The notes beneath the pieces are model-generated. The model was given only the letters and a program-made list of their open reading frames with translations, had not been told where the DNA came from and searched no databases. Made by a program: the position numbers and the translations under genes. DNA of 64,000 bases, taken from contig NZ_SNYN01000001.1 in NCBI RefSeq assembly GCF_004363075.1, positions 811,602 to 875,601 on the forward strand, in the 5' to 3' direction. Shown here piece after piece: positions 9,125 to 18,030 of the stretch; within the stretch, counting starts at the first letter, position 1, and every line of letters begins with the position of its first letter. This DNA is from Actinorugispora endophytica. GTDB lineage: Bacteria; Actinomycetota; Actinomycetes; Streptosporangiales; Streptosporangiaceae.

Positions 9125-9475
9125 GTGAACCCTGGCGGCGGAATGGACATGCAGGCGATCCTGCAGCAGGCCCAGCAGATGCAGCAGCAGCTCATGGCCG
9201 CTCAGCAGGAGCTGGACGAGGCCAAGGTGGAGGGCACCTCCGGTGGCGGGCTGGTCACCGTCACCGTGAGCGGGCGCGGGCAGGTCGAGGACATCAGGAT
9301 CGACCCCAAGGCGGTGGACCCCGACGACGCGGCGGACACCGCGCAGACCATCGCGGACCTGGTGCTCGCGGCCATCCGCGACGCCGAGCGCCTGGTGGAC
9401 GAGATCCAGCAGCAGAAGATGGGCCCGCTCTCGCAGGGTCTGGGCGGCGGGATGCCGGGTCTGCCCGGTTTCTGA
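9125..9475 (+). CDS. ybaB: YbaB/EbfC family nucleoid-associated protein
   Basis: Small DNA-binding protein of 116 residues. It has a glutamine-rich helical N-terminus (MQAILQQAQQMQQQLMAAQ), the conserved GGGLVTVTVSGRGQ strand region and a C-terminal helix (IADLVLAAIRDAE), ending in a Gly/Met/Pro tail. Family members bind DNA as dimers and are typically encoded just before recR, as here (100-bp gap). It starts at GTG 9125 preceded by AAGGAG. A role in recombination or replication is inferred from this conserved pairing. Confidence 0.93.
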   Translation: MNPGGGMDMQAILQQAQQMQQQLMAAQQELDEAKVEGTSGGGLVTVTVSGRGQVEDIRIDPKAVDPDDAADTAQTIADLVLAAIRDAERLVDEIQQQKMGPLSQGLGGGMPGLPGF

Positions 9476-9575
9476 CCCGGGGCGGGTACTCCGGGCCGGC
9501 GGGGCCCCGGCCGGGTCGGCGGCCCCGCTTCCTTGGGCTACCTTGGTAACCGAGCACTCCACGAGTAGGTAGGCG

Positions 9576-10175
9576 ATGTACGAAGGCGCGGTCCAGAATC
9601 TGATCGACGAGCTCGGGCGGCTGCCCGGCGTCGGTCCGAAGAGCGCGCAACGCATCGCCTTCCACCTGCTCTCCGCCGAGACCGCCGACGTCAAGCGGCT
9701 GGTCGGCGCGCTCGTCGAGGTCAAGGAGCGGGTCCGGTTCTGCTCGGTGTGCGGCAACGTCGCCGAGGAGAGCGAGTGCCGGATCTGCCGCGACCCCCGC
9801 CGCGACACATCGGTCATCTGCGTCGTGGAGGAGTCCAAGGACGTCGTGGCCATCGAGCGGACGCGGGAGTTCCGCGGCCGCTACCACGTGCTCGGCGGCG
9901 CGATCAGCCCCATCGAGGGCGTCGGCCCCGACGACCTGCGCATCAAAGAGCTCATGACGCGCCTCGCGGACGGCCAGGTCACCGAGCTGATCCTGGCCAC
10001 CGACCCCAACCTGGAGGGCGAGGCCACCGCCACCTACCTGGCGCGCCTGCTCAAACCCTTGGGGCTGAGAGTCACCCGGCTCGCCAGCGGGCTGCCCGTG
10101 GGCGGCGACCTCGAGTACGCCGACGAGGTCACCCTCGGCCGGGCCTTCGAAGGCCGCCGGTCCCTGGACTTCTGA
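9576..10175 (+). CDS. recR: Recombination mediator protein RecR
   Basis: 199 residues, standard length. Order: N-terminal helix-hairpin-helix ([18 protein letters not shown]), a C4 zinc finger ([16 protein letters not shown]), then a TOPRIM domain ([31 protein letters not shown]), and a C-terminal Walker-B-like strand ([18 protein letters not shown]). RecR acts with RecF/RecO to load RecA on gapped DNA. It follows ybaB and probably shares its transcript. The next 220 bp to lysC hold no gene. Confidence 0.96.
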   Translation: MYEGAVQNLIDELGRLPGVGPKSAQRIAFHLLSAETADVKRLVGALVEVKERVRFCSVCGNVAEESECRICRDPRRDTSVICVVEESKDVVAIERTREFRGRYHVLGGAISPIEGVGPDDLRIKELMTRLADGQVTELILATDPNLEGEATATYLARLLKPLGLRVTRLASGLPVGGDLEYADEVTLGRAFEGRRSLDF

Positions 10176-10395
10176 CCGGTCTCAGCCCCCTCGCCCCAGA
10201 GCACGCGAAGTGTTCTCCCGAGCGGAGCCCTGCCCCGACCGGGAAGCATTTTGCGTCATTCATGCGTATTCGTCCGTCTCATGGGTAGGCCCTCGGCTCG
10301 GCGACCACAGGCCGGTCGGCCAGGTCCCATGAGAAACCCGATCGCTAGACTCTCTGGTTGATTACCTTGAACCCAACTCCTCAGGAGCGCCGACC

Positions 10396-11667
10396 GTGGC
10401 TCTGATCGTGCAGAAGTACGGTGGTTCTTCCGTGGCTGACGCGGAAGCCATCAAGCGAGTGGCCCAGCGGATCGTCGCCCAGAAGAAGGCCGGATACGAC
10501 GTCGTCGTGGTGGTCTCCGCCATGGGCGACACCACTGACGAACTCCTCGACCTCGCCCAGCAGGTGACGCCGCTGCCGCCGGGCCGCGAGCTCGACATGC
10601 TGCTCACGGCCGGTGAGCGCATGTCGATGGCGCTCGTCGCGATGGCCATCGGCAACCTCGGCTACGAGGCCCGCTCGTTCACCGGTTCGCAGGCGGGTGT
10701 CATCACCACGTCCCTGCACGGCAACGCCAAGATCATCGATGTCACGCCGGGCCGCATCCAGGGCGCCATCGACGAGGGCGCCATCTGCATCGTCGCCGGC
10801 TTCCAGGGGGTGTCCCAGGACAGCAAGGACATCACCACACTCGGCCGCGGCGGCTCGGACACCACGGCCGTCGCGCTCGCCGCGGCGCTCGACGCCGACG
10901 CGTGCGAGATCTACAGCGACGTGGACGGCGTCTTCACCGCGGACCCGCGAATCGTCCCCAACGCCCAGCGCATCCCCAAGATCTCCTACGAGGAGATGCT
11001 GGAGATGGCCGCCTGCGGCACCAAGATCCTGCACCTGCGCTGCGTGGAGTACGCCCGGCGGTACGGCATCCCGCTGCACGTACGCTCGTCTTTCAGCCAG
11101 AAGCCCGGTACCTGGGTCGTCTCGGAAGTTGAGGAAACCGAAGGCATGGAACAACCGATCATCTCCGGCGTCGCGCACGACCGGAGCGAGGCCAAGATCA
11201 CGGTCGTGGGCGTCCCCGACCGCGTCGGCGAGGCGGCCGCGATCTTCAAGGTCCTCGCCGAGGCCGAGATCAATGTCGACATGATCGTGCAGAACGTGTC
11301 GGCGGCCTCCACCTCGCGCACCGACATCTCCTTCACCCTTCCCGCCGACTCCGGCCAGACCGCGCTGAGCGCGCTGAAGAAGATCCAGGAGAAGGTCGGC
11401 TTCGAGTCGCTGCTGTACGACGACCAGATCGGCAAGGTCTCCCTGATCGGGGCCGGGATGCGGTCCTACCCCGGCGTCACCGCGCGGTTCTTCGACTCCG
11501 TGGCCCGCTCCGGGGTCAACATCGACATGATCTCCACCTCGGAGATCCGCATCTCGGTCATCGTCAGCCAGGACGGCGTCGACACGGCCGTCGCCGCGGC
11601 GCACACCGAGTTCCAGCTGGACGCCGACCAGGTGGAGGCCGTCGTTTACGGAGGTACCGGCCGATGA
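10396..11667 (+). CDS. lysC: Aspartate kinase
   Basis: First enzyme of the aspartate family pathway (lysine, methionine, threonine, diaminopimelate). 423 residues. The amino-acid-kinase domain has [11 protein letters not shown] near the start, [11 protein letters not shown], and [20 protein letters not shown]. Two ACT domains form the regulatory half ([34 protein letters not shown]). Actinobacterial enzymes of this type often make a separate beta subunit from an internal in-frame start; the methionine of [13 protein letters not shown] (about 11146) is a candidate. It starts at GTG 10396 and overlaps asd by 4 bp (ATGA), implying translational coupling. Confidence 0.96.
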   Translation: MALIVQKYGGSSVADAEAIKRVAQRIVAQKKAGYDVVVVVSAMGDTTDELLDLAQQVTPLPPGRELDMLLTAGERMSMALVAMAIGNLGYEARSFTGSQAGVITTSLHGNAKIIDVTPGRIQGAIDEGAICIVAGFQGVSQDSKDITTLGRGGSDTTAVALAAALDADACEIYSDVDGVFTADPRIVPNAQRIPKISYEEMLEMAACGTKILHLRCVEYARRYGIPLHVRSSFSQKPGTWVVSEVEETEGMEQPIISGVAHDRSEAKITVVGVPDRVGEAAAIFKVLAEAEINVDMIVQNVSAASTSRTDISFTLPADSGQTALSALKKIQEKVGFESLLYDDQIGKVSLIGAGMRSYPGVTARFFDSVARSGVNIDMISTSEIRISVIVSQDGVDTAVAAAHTEFQLDADQVEAVVYGGTGR

Positions 11668-12722
11668 GCAACCGTCTTCCCACCCTCGCCGTCGTCGGCG
11701 CCACCGGCGCCGTGGGCACCGTCATGCTGGACATCCTCTCTACCCGCGAGAACGTGTGGGGCGAGATCCGGCTGATCGCCTCGGCCCGCTCCGCGGGACG
11801 GAAGTTGACCGTACGCGGCGAGGAGGTCGAAGTCCAGGCTCTGACCCCCGAGGTCTTCGACGGCGTGGACGTGGCCATGTTCGACGTCCCCGACGAGGTC
11901 TCCAAGGAGTGGGCGCCGGTCGCGGCCGCGCGCGGCGCGGTCGCCGTCGACAACTCGGGCGCGTTCCGGATGGACGCCGACGTGCCGCTCGTGGTGCCCG
12001 AGGTCAACGCCGATCAGGCCCGCAACCGCCCGCGCGGCATCATCAGCAACCCGAACTGCACCACGCTGTCGATGATCGTCGCGCTGGGCGCCCTGCACCG
12101 GGCCTACGGGCTCACCAACCTGGTGGTCAGCTCCTACCAGGCCGCGTCCGGCGCGGGCCAGGAGGGCATCGACACCCTGCACGACCAGATCGCCAAGGCC
12201 GCCGCCGACCGCACGCTCGGCAGCCGCGCCGGCGATGTCCGGGCCGCGGTGGGCGCCCTGGGGCCCTTCCCCGCGCCGCTGGCGATGAACGTGGTGCCGT
12301 GGGCGGGCTCGCTCAAGGACGGCGGCTGGTCGTCCGAGGAGCTGAAGGTCCGCAACGAGTCCCGGAAGATCCTGGGCCTGCCCGACCTGAAGGTGTCCGC
12401 CACCTGCGTACGCGTCCCGGTCGTCACGACCCACTCGCTCACGGTCCACGCGACCTTCGCCGACGAGGTGGACGCCGACGCGGCCCGCGACCTGCTGGCC
12501 TCGGCCCCCGGTGTGGTCGTCCAGGACGACCCGGCGCGGGGCGAGTTCCCGACACCGGCCGACGTGGTCGGCACCGACCCGACCTGGGTGGGGCGTATCC
12601 GCCGCTCCATCGACGACCCGCACTCCCTGGACCTGTTCCTGTGCGGGGACAACCTGCGCAAGGGCGCGGCGCTGAACACCGCCCAGATCGCCGAGGTCGT
12701 CGCCGGGGAGTTCACCGGCTAG
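11664..12722 (+). CDS. asd: Aspartate-semialdehyde dehydrogenase
   Basis: Reduces aspartyl phosphate to aspartate semialdehyde with NADPH, the step after LysC. 352 residues. NADP-binding [15 protein letters not shown] lies at the N-terminus. The catalytic cysteine is C132 in SNPNCTT, and [14 protein letters not shown] follows. The ATG overlaps the lysC stop by 4 bp. A strong hairpin 34 bp after the stop closes the lysC-asd operon. Confidence 0.96.
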   Translation: MSNRLPTLAVVGATGAVGTVMLDILSTRENVWGEIRLIASARSAGRKLTVRGEEVEVQALTPEVFDGVDVAMFDVPDEVSKEWAPVAAARGAVAVDNSGAFRMDADVPLVVPEVNADQARNRPRGIISNPNCTTLSMIVALGALHRAYGLTNLVVSSYQAASGAGQEGIDTLHDQIAKAAADRTLGSRAGDVRAAVGALGPFPAPLAMNVVPWAGSLKDGGWSSEELKVRNESRKILGLPDLKVSATCVRVPVVTTHSLTVHATFADEVDADAARDLLASAPGVVVQDDPARGEFPTPADVVGTDPTWVGRIRRSIDDPHSLDLFLCGDNLRKGAALNTAQIAEVVAGEFTG

Positions 12723-12755
12723 CGCGGGGTTCCGGGGTCCCGCGGGATCCTTCGG

Positions 12756-12795
12756 CGGGCGGCGGTCCGTTCCTTCGGGAGCGGACCGCCGCCCG
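12756..12795 (+). terminator. Terminator of lysC-asd
   Basis: Hairpin with arms CGGGCGGCGGTCCGY and its complement (about 14 bp) around a 10-nt loop, followed by GTTTCGG. It lies just after the asd stop. Confidence 0.75.
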
Positions 12796-12982
12796 TTTCG
12801 GGGGTCTATGGCCCCCGATCGCAGGAGATCAACCGCACCGCTGAGGTAAAAGACTGGCAACGCCCTCCGCATTCGGGTTTTCTTTGCGCCGATTATCGGG
12901 CATTGTATCTCTCGGTAACCGAACGACTACAAAGAGCGTTCGGGCGACCGGTTGATAGTCGTCTTGGAAAGGGATGTACTCG

Positions 12983-13210
12983 ATGCGTCGAATCATGAAG
13001 CTGGCGACGGTGGGCGCGATGAGCGTGGCTCTGGTCGGCGGAGGGGCCTCCGCGGCTCTCGCCAACGGCTACGGGGACACCGACACCAACGTGCAGTGTG
13101 TCTCCGGCCAGGAGGCCACCGGTGCCGGCCTGCTGCTCGGGCTGGGCCTGAACCTGAACCTGCTCAACTCCTACTCCTGCTCGGGCAGCAACGTCGACAT
13201 CGACGACTAG
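12983..13210 (+). CDS. Small secreted protein, Gly/Leu/Asn-rich, unknown function
   Basis: 75 residues from ATG 12983, which has GGAAAGGG upstream at a 9-nt spacing. An in-frame ATG at 12974 abuts that site and is less likely. A Sec-type signal peptide is clear: MRRIMK, a hydrophobic run, and cleavage likely after ASAALA. The mature part is about 48 residues with two cysteines (VQCVSG and YSCSGS) flanking LLLGLGLNLNLLN, and an acidic end (NVDIDD). The pattern suggests a small disulfide-bonded, surface-active or self-assembling exported protein. It lacks the chaplin and rodlin signatures I know. It is monocistronic with a strong terminator behind it. Confidence 0.75.
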   Translation: MRRIMKLATVGAMSVALVGGGASAALANGYGDTDTNVQCVSGQEATGAGLLLGLGLNLNLLNSYSCSGSNVDIDD

Positions 13211-13267
13211 CGACTGACTTCCCGGTCCGTTCCCGGACCCGGGATTCAGCACCGCCCTTGGGAGGGA

Positions 13268-13303
13268 CGGCCGCCCCCCGCGGAGATCCGCGGGGGGCGG
13301 CCG
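13268..13303. terminator. Bidirectional terminator between convergent genes
   Basis: A perfect 16-bp GC stem (CGGCCGCCCCCCGCGG) with loop AGAT. It separates the plus-strand secreted-protein gene from the minus-strand GntR gene. Confidence 0.8.
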
Positions 13304-13325
13304 CGTTGCTCCCCCGGACCGGTGG

Positions 13326-14045
13326 TCACGGCGCCCTGCGGGGCGCCTCGAACCGGTAGCCCAGCCGGCAGTGGTCCGCGGAGGCGATGAGGTCCGAGGT
13401 CTCCACCGGGCGCCGGCCGTCGAAGTGGGTGCGCCGGACCACGAGGGCCGCGGAGCCGGAAGGCAGTCCCAGGCGGTCCGCCTCCGGACCGCGCAGGGCG
13501 CGCACCGACACCTCCTCCTCGATCCGGTCGACGAAGACGCCCACCCCGGCGAGGCGGTCCGAGACGCTGAGAGCGGGCGCCGCGCCGGGCGCGCCGGACG
13601 TGTTGAGGGTGAGGGCCGCGGGTTCCCAGGAGACGTGCAGCGCGATCGGCGCGCCCCGCGCGTGGCCCAGGCACTCGGTCCGGTACAGCGTCTCGCCCGC
13701 GCGGACGCGCAGCCTGACCGCCAGCCCCCGGGCCGCGGCCTCGCTGCGGGTGCCGCGCCGTTCCACCAGGAGCGGCGCCAGCGCGGAACCGGGGCCGCTG
13801 CCGGTGCGAGGGAGCAGGTGGTCCGCCCGGGTCGCGCGCACGTAGTACCCGGAGCCGGGGCGGCTCTCGGCCAGCCCTTCGGCCACGAGCAGACGCAGCG
13901 CGTGGCGGGACACCTGCTCGCTCACCGCGTAGCGCCGCGAAAGCTGGACGCGCGAGGGCAGTCTGGTTCCGGGGGGCAGCGCACCGCCGAGAATGGGGCC
14001 GCGCAGGATGTCGGCGATCTGCTGGTAGCGCGGCTTCGCGGCCAC
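13326..14045 (-). CDS. GntR/HutC-family transcriptional regulator
   Basis: 239 residues. The N-terminal winged helix-turn-helix (YQQIADILRGPILGG, then LPSRVQLSRRYAVSEQVSRH, then GLAESRPGSGYYVR) is of GntR type. From about residue 90 a UTRA-like ligand domain follows, ending with the typical RTHFDGRRPVETSDLI. Ligand unknown. It starts at GTG 14045. Directly upstream, 14048-14173 could encode a 41-residue arginine-rich peptide (MGEHRQDRFRR...), possibly a leader, but it has no independent support. Confidence 0.88.
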   Translation of the reverse strand: MAAKPRYQQIADILRGPILGGALPPGTRLPSRVQLSRRYAVSEQVSRHALRLLVAEGLAESRPGSGYYVRATRADHLLPRTGSGPGSALAPLLVERRGTRSEAAARGLAVRLRVRAGETLYRTECLGHARGAPIALHVSWEPAALTLNTSGAPGAAPALSVSDRLAGVGVFVDRIEEEVSVRALRGPEADRLGLPSGSAALVVRRTHFDGRRPVETSDLIASADHCRLGYRFEAPRRAP

Positions 14046-14299
14046 GGCTAGCCTCGCCGGGCGGCCGGGCCCTCCGGAGGACGGTCCGCGTCTCTGGCCG
14101 GGGCCGACGGGGCGGCACGCCCGACGCGCTCTTCGAAGACTCGACGGAACCGATCCTGCCGATGTTCGCCCATGCCCCCAGTAAAGCAGTCGGACCGTCG
14201 CTCAGGGTGACGAATCCGGGGGTAGCCGTCGGTCCCGGCCGAACCGGCCGCGCGGGCCCCGGGAAAACCGGTGGAGGACCGTCGCGGCGGGGCCGCACA

Positions 14300-14899
14300 A
14301 TGACGCCCATGACACTCCGCCCCCGTCCCCCCATGACCGTCACCGAGCTCCGGGCCCGGCATCTCCGCGGGGAGCGGATGAAGTACCTGCTCTTCCGGGG
14401 ACACCGCCCCGGCGCCGACGGCTCTCCCGGTCCGGGCTGCCTGAGCCAGTGGTGGCCCGCCGCGTTCACCGTGGACGGCGTGGCCTACCGCACCGCCGAG
14501 CACTGGATGATGGCCGAGAAGGCCCGACTGTTCGGCGACGACGCCGCGCTCGCGCGCGTCCTGGCCGCGGACCACCCCCGGACCGCCAAGGAACTGGGAC
14601 GCGGGGTGCGCGGCTTCGACGAGGCGGTCTGGCGTGAGCGGCGCTTCGACATCGTCGTCCGGGGCTCGGTGCACAAGTTCGCCGGGCACCCGGGGTTGCG
14701 CGACTACCTTCTCGGCACCCGCCGGCGCGTCCTCGTCGAGGCGAGTCCGCTCGACCGCGTCTGGGGCATCGGCCTGACCGCGACCGACGAGCGCGCCGGG
14801 GACCCGTCGCGCTGGCGCGGTCCGAACCTCCTCGGCTTCGCCCTCATGCGGGCCCGGGACGAACTGGCGGCCGCGCGGCGGGCCCCCGCCGGGGCGTGA
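14300..14899 (+). CDS. NADAR-family protein (YbiA-like)
   Basis: About 199 residues. Motifs typical of the NADAR fold (NAD and ADP-ribose associated, N-glycosidase-like) are present: CLSQWWPAAFTVDGVAYRTA, EHWMMAEKARLF, GSVHKFAGHPGLRDYLL, and WGIGLTATDERAGDPSRW ending in GPNLLGFALM. Characterised members act on riboflavin-pathway intermediates or remove ADP-ribose; which applies here cannot be told. ATGs at 14300, 14309 and 14333 are all possible starts. Its 3' end overlaps the convergent HXXEE gene by 56 bp. Confidence 0.85.
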   Translation: MTPMTLRPRPPMTVTELRARHLRGERMKYLLFRGHRPGADGSPGPGCLSQWWPAAFTVDGVAYRTAEHWMMAEKARLFGDDAALARVLAADHPRTAKELGRGVRGFDEAVWRERRFDIVVRGSVHKFAGHPGLRDYLLGTRRRVLVEASPLDRVWGIGLTATDERAGDPSRWRGPNLLGFALMRARDELAAARRAPAGA

Positions 14900-15476
14900 C
14901 CGCCGCGGCGGGGGCGGCGGCCCCGTCCCGGCTGCGGGAGCGCCGGCCTCGGGCCCTGGCGGAGACGATCGCCGAGGCCGCGGTGTGCACCGTCGCGATC
15001 GCCACGGGGAACAGCGCGGCCGCGCCCGGTCCGACGGGCACAGCGGGCACCCCCGCCCTGCGCAGCTCGCGCCACGCCCACAGCGAGAACGGCGCCGCCA
15101 CGAGCGGAGCGGTCACGACACCGGGCGTGTACCCCCGGGTCGCCACCGCCGAGGCCACGTGCGAGACGGCGTGCAGGCCGAAACCGGCCAGGACGGTCTG
15201 GTAGAGGGCGCTGCGGCCGTTCGTGCGGGCCCCGTCGGCGGCGGCCGCCGCCACCAGGCAGCCCATCAGGCCGATGGAGACGTTCACGTGCTCCTGGGAG
15301 ACCCTCATCCGGTCCCACACCGCTGTGGGGACCCAGGGCAGGCGCGCCTCCAACCGGGGCCGGGCCCGCTCCGCCCACGTCGCCATGGTCGCCAGTTCCT
15401 CGATGTCGTGCGCCACCCAGGCCGCGAGCAGCCCCCAGGTCGCGGCGGCCGGCACTCTGGTCTCGGAAGTAGTCAC
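14844..15476 (-). CDS. HXXEE-domain membrane protein
   Basis: About 210 residues from GTG 15476. The signature HDIEE occurs in WGLLAAWVAHDIEELATMATW, which defines the HXXEE integral-membrane family. Further segments carry conserved histidines (SQEHVNVSIGLMGCLVAA; FGLHAVSHVASAVATRGY) and hydrophobic helices. The conserved polar residues inside helices suggest an enzyme or metal-binding membrane protein of unknown activity. The last 18 residues overlap the NADAR gene on the other strand and are Arg/Pro-rich, so they are not conserved-looking. Confidence 0.75.
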   Translation of the reverse strand: MTTSETRVPAAATWGLLAAWVAHDIEELATMATWAERARPRLEARLPWVPTAVWDRMRVSQEHVNVSIGLMGCLVAAAAADGARTNGRSALYQTVLAGFGLHAVSHVASAVATRGYTPGVVTAPLVAAPFSLWAWRELRRAGVPAVPVGPGAAALFPVAIATVHTAASAIVSARARGRRSRSRDGAAAPAAAVTPRRGPAARPPVRPGPA

Positions 15477-15618
15477 GCGCGCTCCAGTCGCCGTAGGGAG
15501 TCGGGTCCCGCTGTGGGCGACACTCTGCCAGACCGCGTTCCGCCGCCCCTCCCGGGCCCGGGCGGCTCCGCACACGGGAGCGGTGCCGCCCGGGCCCCGC
15601 CCCGACGGCACCGCTCGC

Positions 15619-15813
15619 CTACGAGGAGCAGACCGCCAGCGCCCGGTCGTCGTCGAACATCCACTCCTCCGCGGCCACCCGGTACAGCTCGTGCCGCAGC
15701 GCCAGCTCCAGGGCGGTGTCCCCCGGCGCGACCTCGTCGAGCCGGTCCAGCGCCGCCGAGAGCTCCTCGGCGGTCATCGAACCGACCGGCTTCCTCCCCC
15801 AGTTCCGCTTCAT
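15619..15813 (-). CDS. Small conserved-looking protein, unknown
   Basis: 64 residues from ATG 15813, preceded by GGGAAGGGGATGAG, a good ribosome site. The sequence starts MKRNWGRKPVGSMTAEELSAAL. It then has two amphipathic helices (LDRLDEVAPGDTALELALRH; ELYRVAAEEWMFDDDRAL) and ends in AVCSS. The strong site and dense helix pattern support a real gene. No family recognised. It is monocistronic between the HXXEE gene and serS. Confidence 0.6.
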   Translation of the reverse strand: MKRNWGRKPVGSMTAEELSAALDRLDEVAPGDTALELALRHELYRVAAEEWMFDDDRALAVCSS

Positions 15814-16090
15814 CTCATCCCCTTCCCGCCCCGCGGCCGAGACGGACCCGCGGGGCCGTGGCCGGTCCTCCCGGCCGGACAACGGGGCCCGCCCCCTTCG
15901 GGGCCCCGCCCGGGTACGCGCCTCCCGGTCCCATCCCCCCGGGACGCGCGCGCCCCAGCGCTCCTGACGAGCGCGCCGCGCCCCCATGACGCGGACTCCC
16001 AACGATGTCCTTCGACGGAATCGTGGATCCCATCGTTCCAGGAAGCTACGACAATGTGTCCTCGGTCCGCATGACCGGTACCCTGCTCAC

Positions 16091-17359
16091 GTGATCGACC
16101 TTCGTGCTCTACGGGATGACCCCGACCGGCTGCGGACCTCGCAGCGCGTCCGCGGCGAAGACGACTCCGTCGTCGACCGGCTGCTCGACCTGGACTCTCG
16201 GCACCGCTCCGCGCTGACGCGCTTCGAGTCGCTGCGCGCCGAGCAGAAGAGCGTCGGCAAGTCCGTCTCCCGGGCCTCCGCGGAGGAGCGGGAGGCCCTG
16301 CTGGCCCGCGCCAAGAGCCTGTCCGCAGAGGTCAGGACGGCCGAGACCGAGGCCGAGTCGCTGTCCGGCGAACTCACCGCGCTCCTGGGCACCGTGCCCA
16401 ACCTGGTCGAGGCCGGCGCGCCCGAGGGCGGTGTGGACGACTTCACGGTCGTCGAGGAGGTCGGCGTCCCGCGCGAGTTCGACTTCACCCCGCGCGACCA
16501 CCTGGAGCTGGGCGAGATGCTCGGCGCCATCGACACCGACCGCGGCGCCAAGGTGTCGGGGGCGCGCTTCTACTTCCTCACCGGCGTCGGCGCGATGCTG
16601 GAGCTGGGCCTGCTCACCATGGCCATGCAGCGGGCGGCCGCGAACGGCTTCACGCCGATGATCCCGCCCGTGCTGGTCAAGCCCGAGACGATGGAGGGCA
16701 CCGGCTTCCTCGGCGAGCACTCCGCCGAGGTCTACCACCTGCCCGACGACGACCTGTACCTGGTGGGCACCTCCGAGGTCCCGCTGGCCGGGTACCACTC
16801 CGGGGAGATCCTCCCCGCGGACTCGCTGCCCAACCGGTACGTCGGCTGGTCGCCGTGCTTCCGCCGGGAGGCCGGGTCCTACGGCAAGGACACCCGCGGC
16901 ATCATCCGGGTGCACCAGTTCAACAAGGTCGAGATGTTCGTCTACACCCACCCCGACCAGGCGCACGAGGAGCACCTGCGGCTGCTGGCGTGGGAGCGCG
17001 AGATGCTCGACACGCTGGAGCTGCCCTACCGGGTGGTGGACATCGCGGCGGGCGACCTGGGCACGAGCGCCGCGCGCAAGTACGACTGCGAGGCGTGGGT
17101 GCCCACCCAGGGCCGCTACCGCGAGCTCACGTCCACCTCGAACTGCACGGACTTCCAGGCCCGCCGCCTCAACATCCGGTACCGCGACGCCGACGGCAGG
17201 CCCCGCTTCGCCGCCACGCTGAACGGAACGCTCGCCACGACCCGCTGGATCGTCGCGATCCTGGAGAACCACCAGCAGGAGGACGGCTCCGTGGTGGTCC
17301 CCGAGGCCCTGCGCCCGTTCGTCGGCCGCGACGTGCTGGAGCCCGTCGGCAAGAAGTGA
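16091..17359 (+). CDS. serS: Seryl-tRNA synthetase
   Basis: Charges tRNA-Ser; class II synthetase, 422 residues. The N-terminal coiled-coil arm that grips the tRNA long variable loop spans about residues 30-100 ([16 protein letters not shown] onward). Motif 2 is [15 protein letters not shown] and motif 3 is [20 protein letters not shown] chose GTG 16091 because family members begin [13 protein letters not shown]. Three tRNA-Ser genes lie in the same window (2757, 22968, 34654). A long palindromic terminator follows. Confidence 0.96.
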   Translation: MIDLRALRDDPDRLRTSQRVRGEDDSVVDRLLDLDSRHRSALTRFESLRAEQKSVGKSVSRASAEEREALLARAKSLSAEVRTAETEAESLSGELTALLGTVPNLVEAGAPEGGVDDFTVVEEVGVPREFDFTPRDHLELGEMLGAIDTDRGAKVSGARFYFLTGVGAMLELGLLTMAMQRAAANGFTPMIPPVLVKPETMEGTGFLGEHSAEVYHLPDDDLYLVGTSEVPLAGYHSGEILPADSLPNRYVGWSPCFRREAGSYGKDTRGIIRVHQFNKVEMFVYTHPDQAHEEHLRLLAWEREMLDTLELPYRVVDIAAGDLGTSAARKYDCEAWVPTQGRYRELTSTSNCTDFQARRLNIRYRDADGRPRFAATLNGTLATTRWIVAILENHQQEDGSVVVPEALRPFVGRDVLEPVGKK

Positions 17360-17367
17360 GCGAGCCC

Positions 17368-17416
17368 CGAACGCCGGTGGCCCGGTCCTTCCGAAGGACC
17401 GGGCCACCGGCGTTCG
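17368..17416. terminator. Bidirectional terminator between serS and bpa
   Basis: Perfect 24-bp arms (CGAACGCCGGTGGCCCGGTC...) with one unpaired base between. It lies 8 bp after the serS stop and just before the convergent bpa stop. Confidence 0.85.
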
Positions 17417-17426
17417 ACGTGCCGCG

Positions 17427-17978
17427 CTACAGGTACGGGCCGGAGCCTCCCGCCATGCGGTGCGGGACGTCGCCCTCGGAGGCTCCCGGGGACATGCCCG
17501 CGGGCAGCGCCTTGCGCATGTTCTCCAGCTGGGCCCGGGCCGCCATCTGCTGGGCGAACAGGGTCGTCTGGATGCCGTGGAAGAGGCCCTCCAGCCAGCC
17601 CACGAGCTGGGCCTGGGCGATCCGCAGCTCGGCGTCGCTCGGGGTCGTGCCCTCGGTGAACGGCAGCGAGAGCCGCTCAAGCTCGCTCACGAGCTCCGGG
17701 GCCAGGCCGTCCTCCAGCTCCTTGATGGAGCTGGAGTGGATCTCCTTGAGTCTGACCCGGCTCGCCTCGTCCAGCGGGGCGGCCTTCACCTCTTCGAGCA
17801 GCTGGCGGATCATGCTGCCGATCCGCATGACCTTGGCGGGCTGCTCGACCATCTCGGTGATGGGGCGCTCGTCGGACCCCGCGCCGTCGCCGTCGGGCTC
17901 CCCGGACGGGAGGTCCGTCCCGCCCGGTCCCAGAATCAGGACCTGGGGGTGCTCTTCTCGATCTGGTCCGTTGCTCAT
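17427..17978 (-). CDS. bpa: Bacterial proteasome activator Bpa (DUF2587)
   Basis: ATP-independent ring-forming activator of the actinobacterial 20S proteasome (mycobacterial Bpa/PafE family). 183 residues from ATG 17978. The central helical domain has PAKVMRIGSMIRQLLEEV, LKEIHSSSIKELEDGLAPE, LERLSLPF, then AQLVGWLEGLFHGIQTTLF and AQQMAARAQLENMR. The flexible C-terminus ends GSGPYL. Known members end in a GQYL-type tail that docks into the proteasome alpha ring; here it is GPYL, one residue different. This implies a proteasome elsewhere in the genome. Confidence 0.9.
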   Translation of the reverse strand: MSNGPDREEHPQVLILGPGGTDLPSGEPDGDGAGSDERPITEMVEQPAKVMRIGSMIRQLLEEVKAAPLDEASRVRLKEIHSSSIKELEDGLAPELVSELERLSLPFTEGTTPSDAELRIAQAQLVGWLEGLFHGIQTTLFAQQMAARAQLENMRKALPAGMSPGASEGDVPHRMAGGSGPYL

Positions 17979-18030
17979 TGAACTCTCACCTTGCGACTGT
18001 TCGTATCGGGGATGGGGCGGAAAACTCGGT

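Noticed and set aside
5425-9195. 1256-codon open frame antisense to dnaE
   Set aside because: Created by third-position GC bias of dnaE. The product is repetitive Val/Asp/Gly/His without domains.
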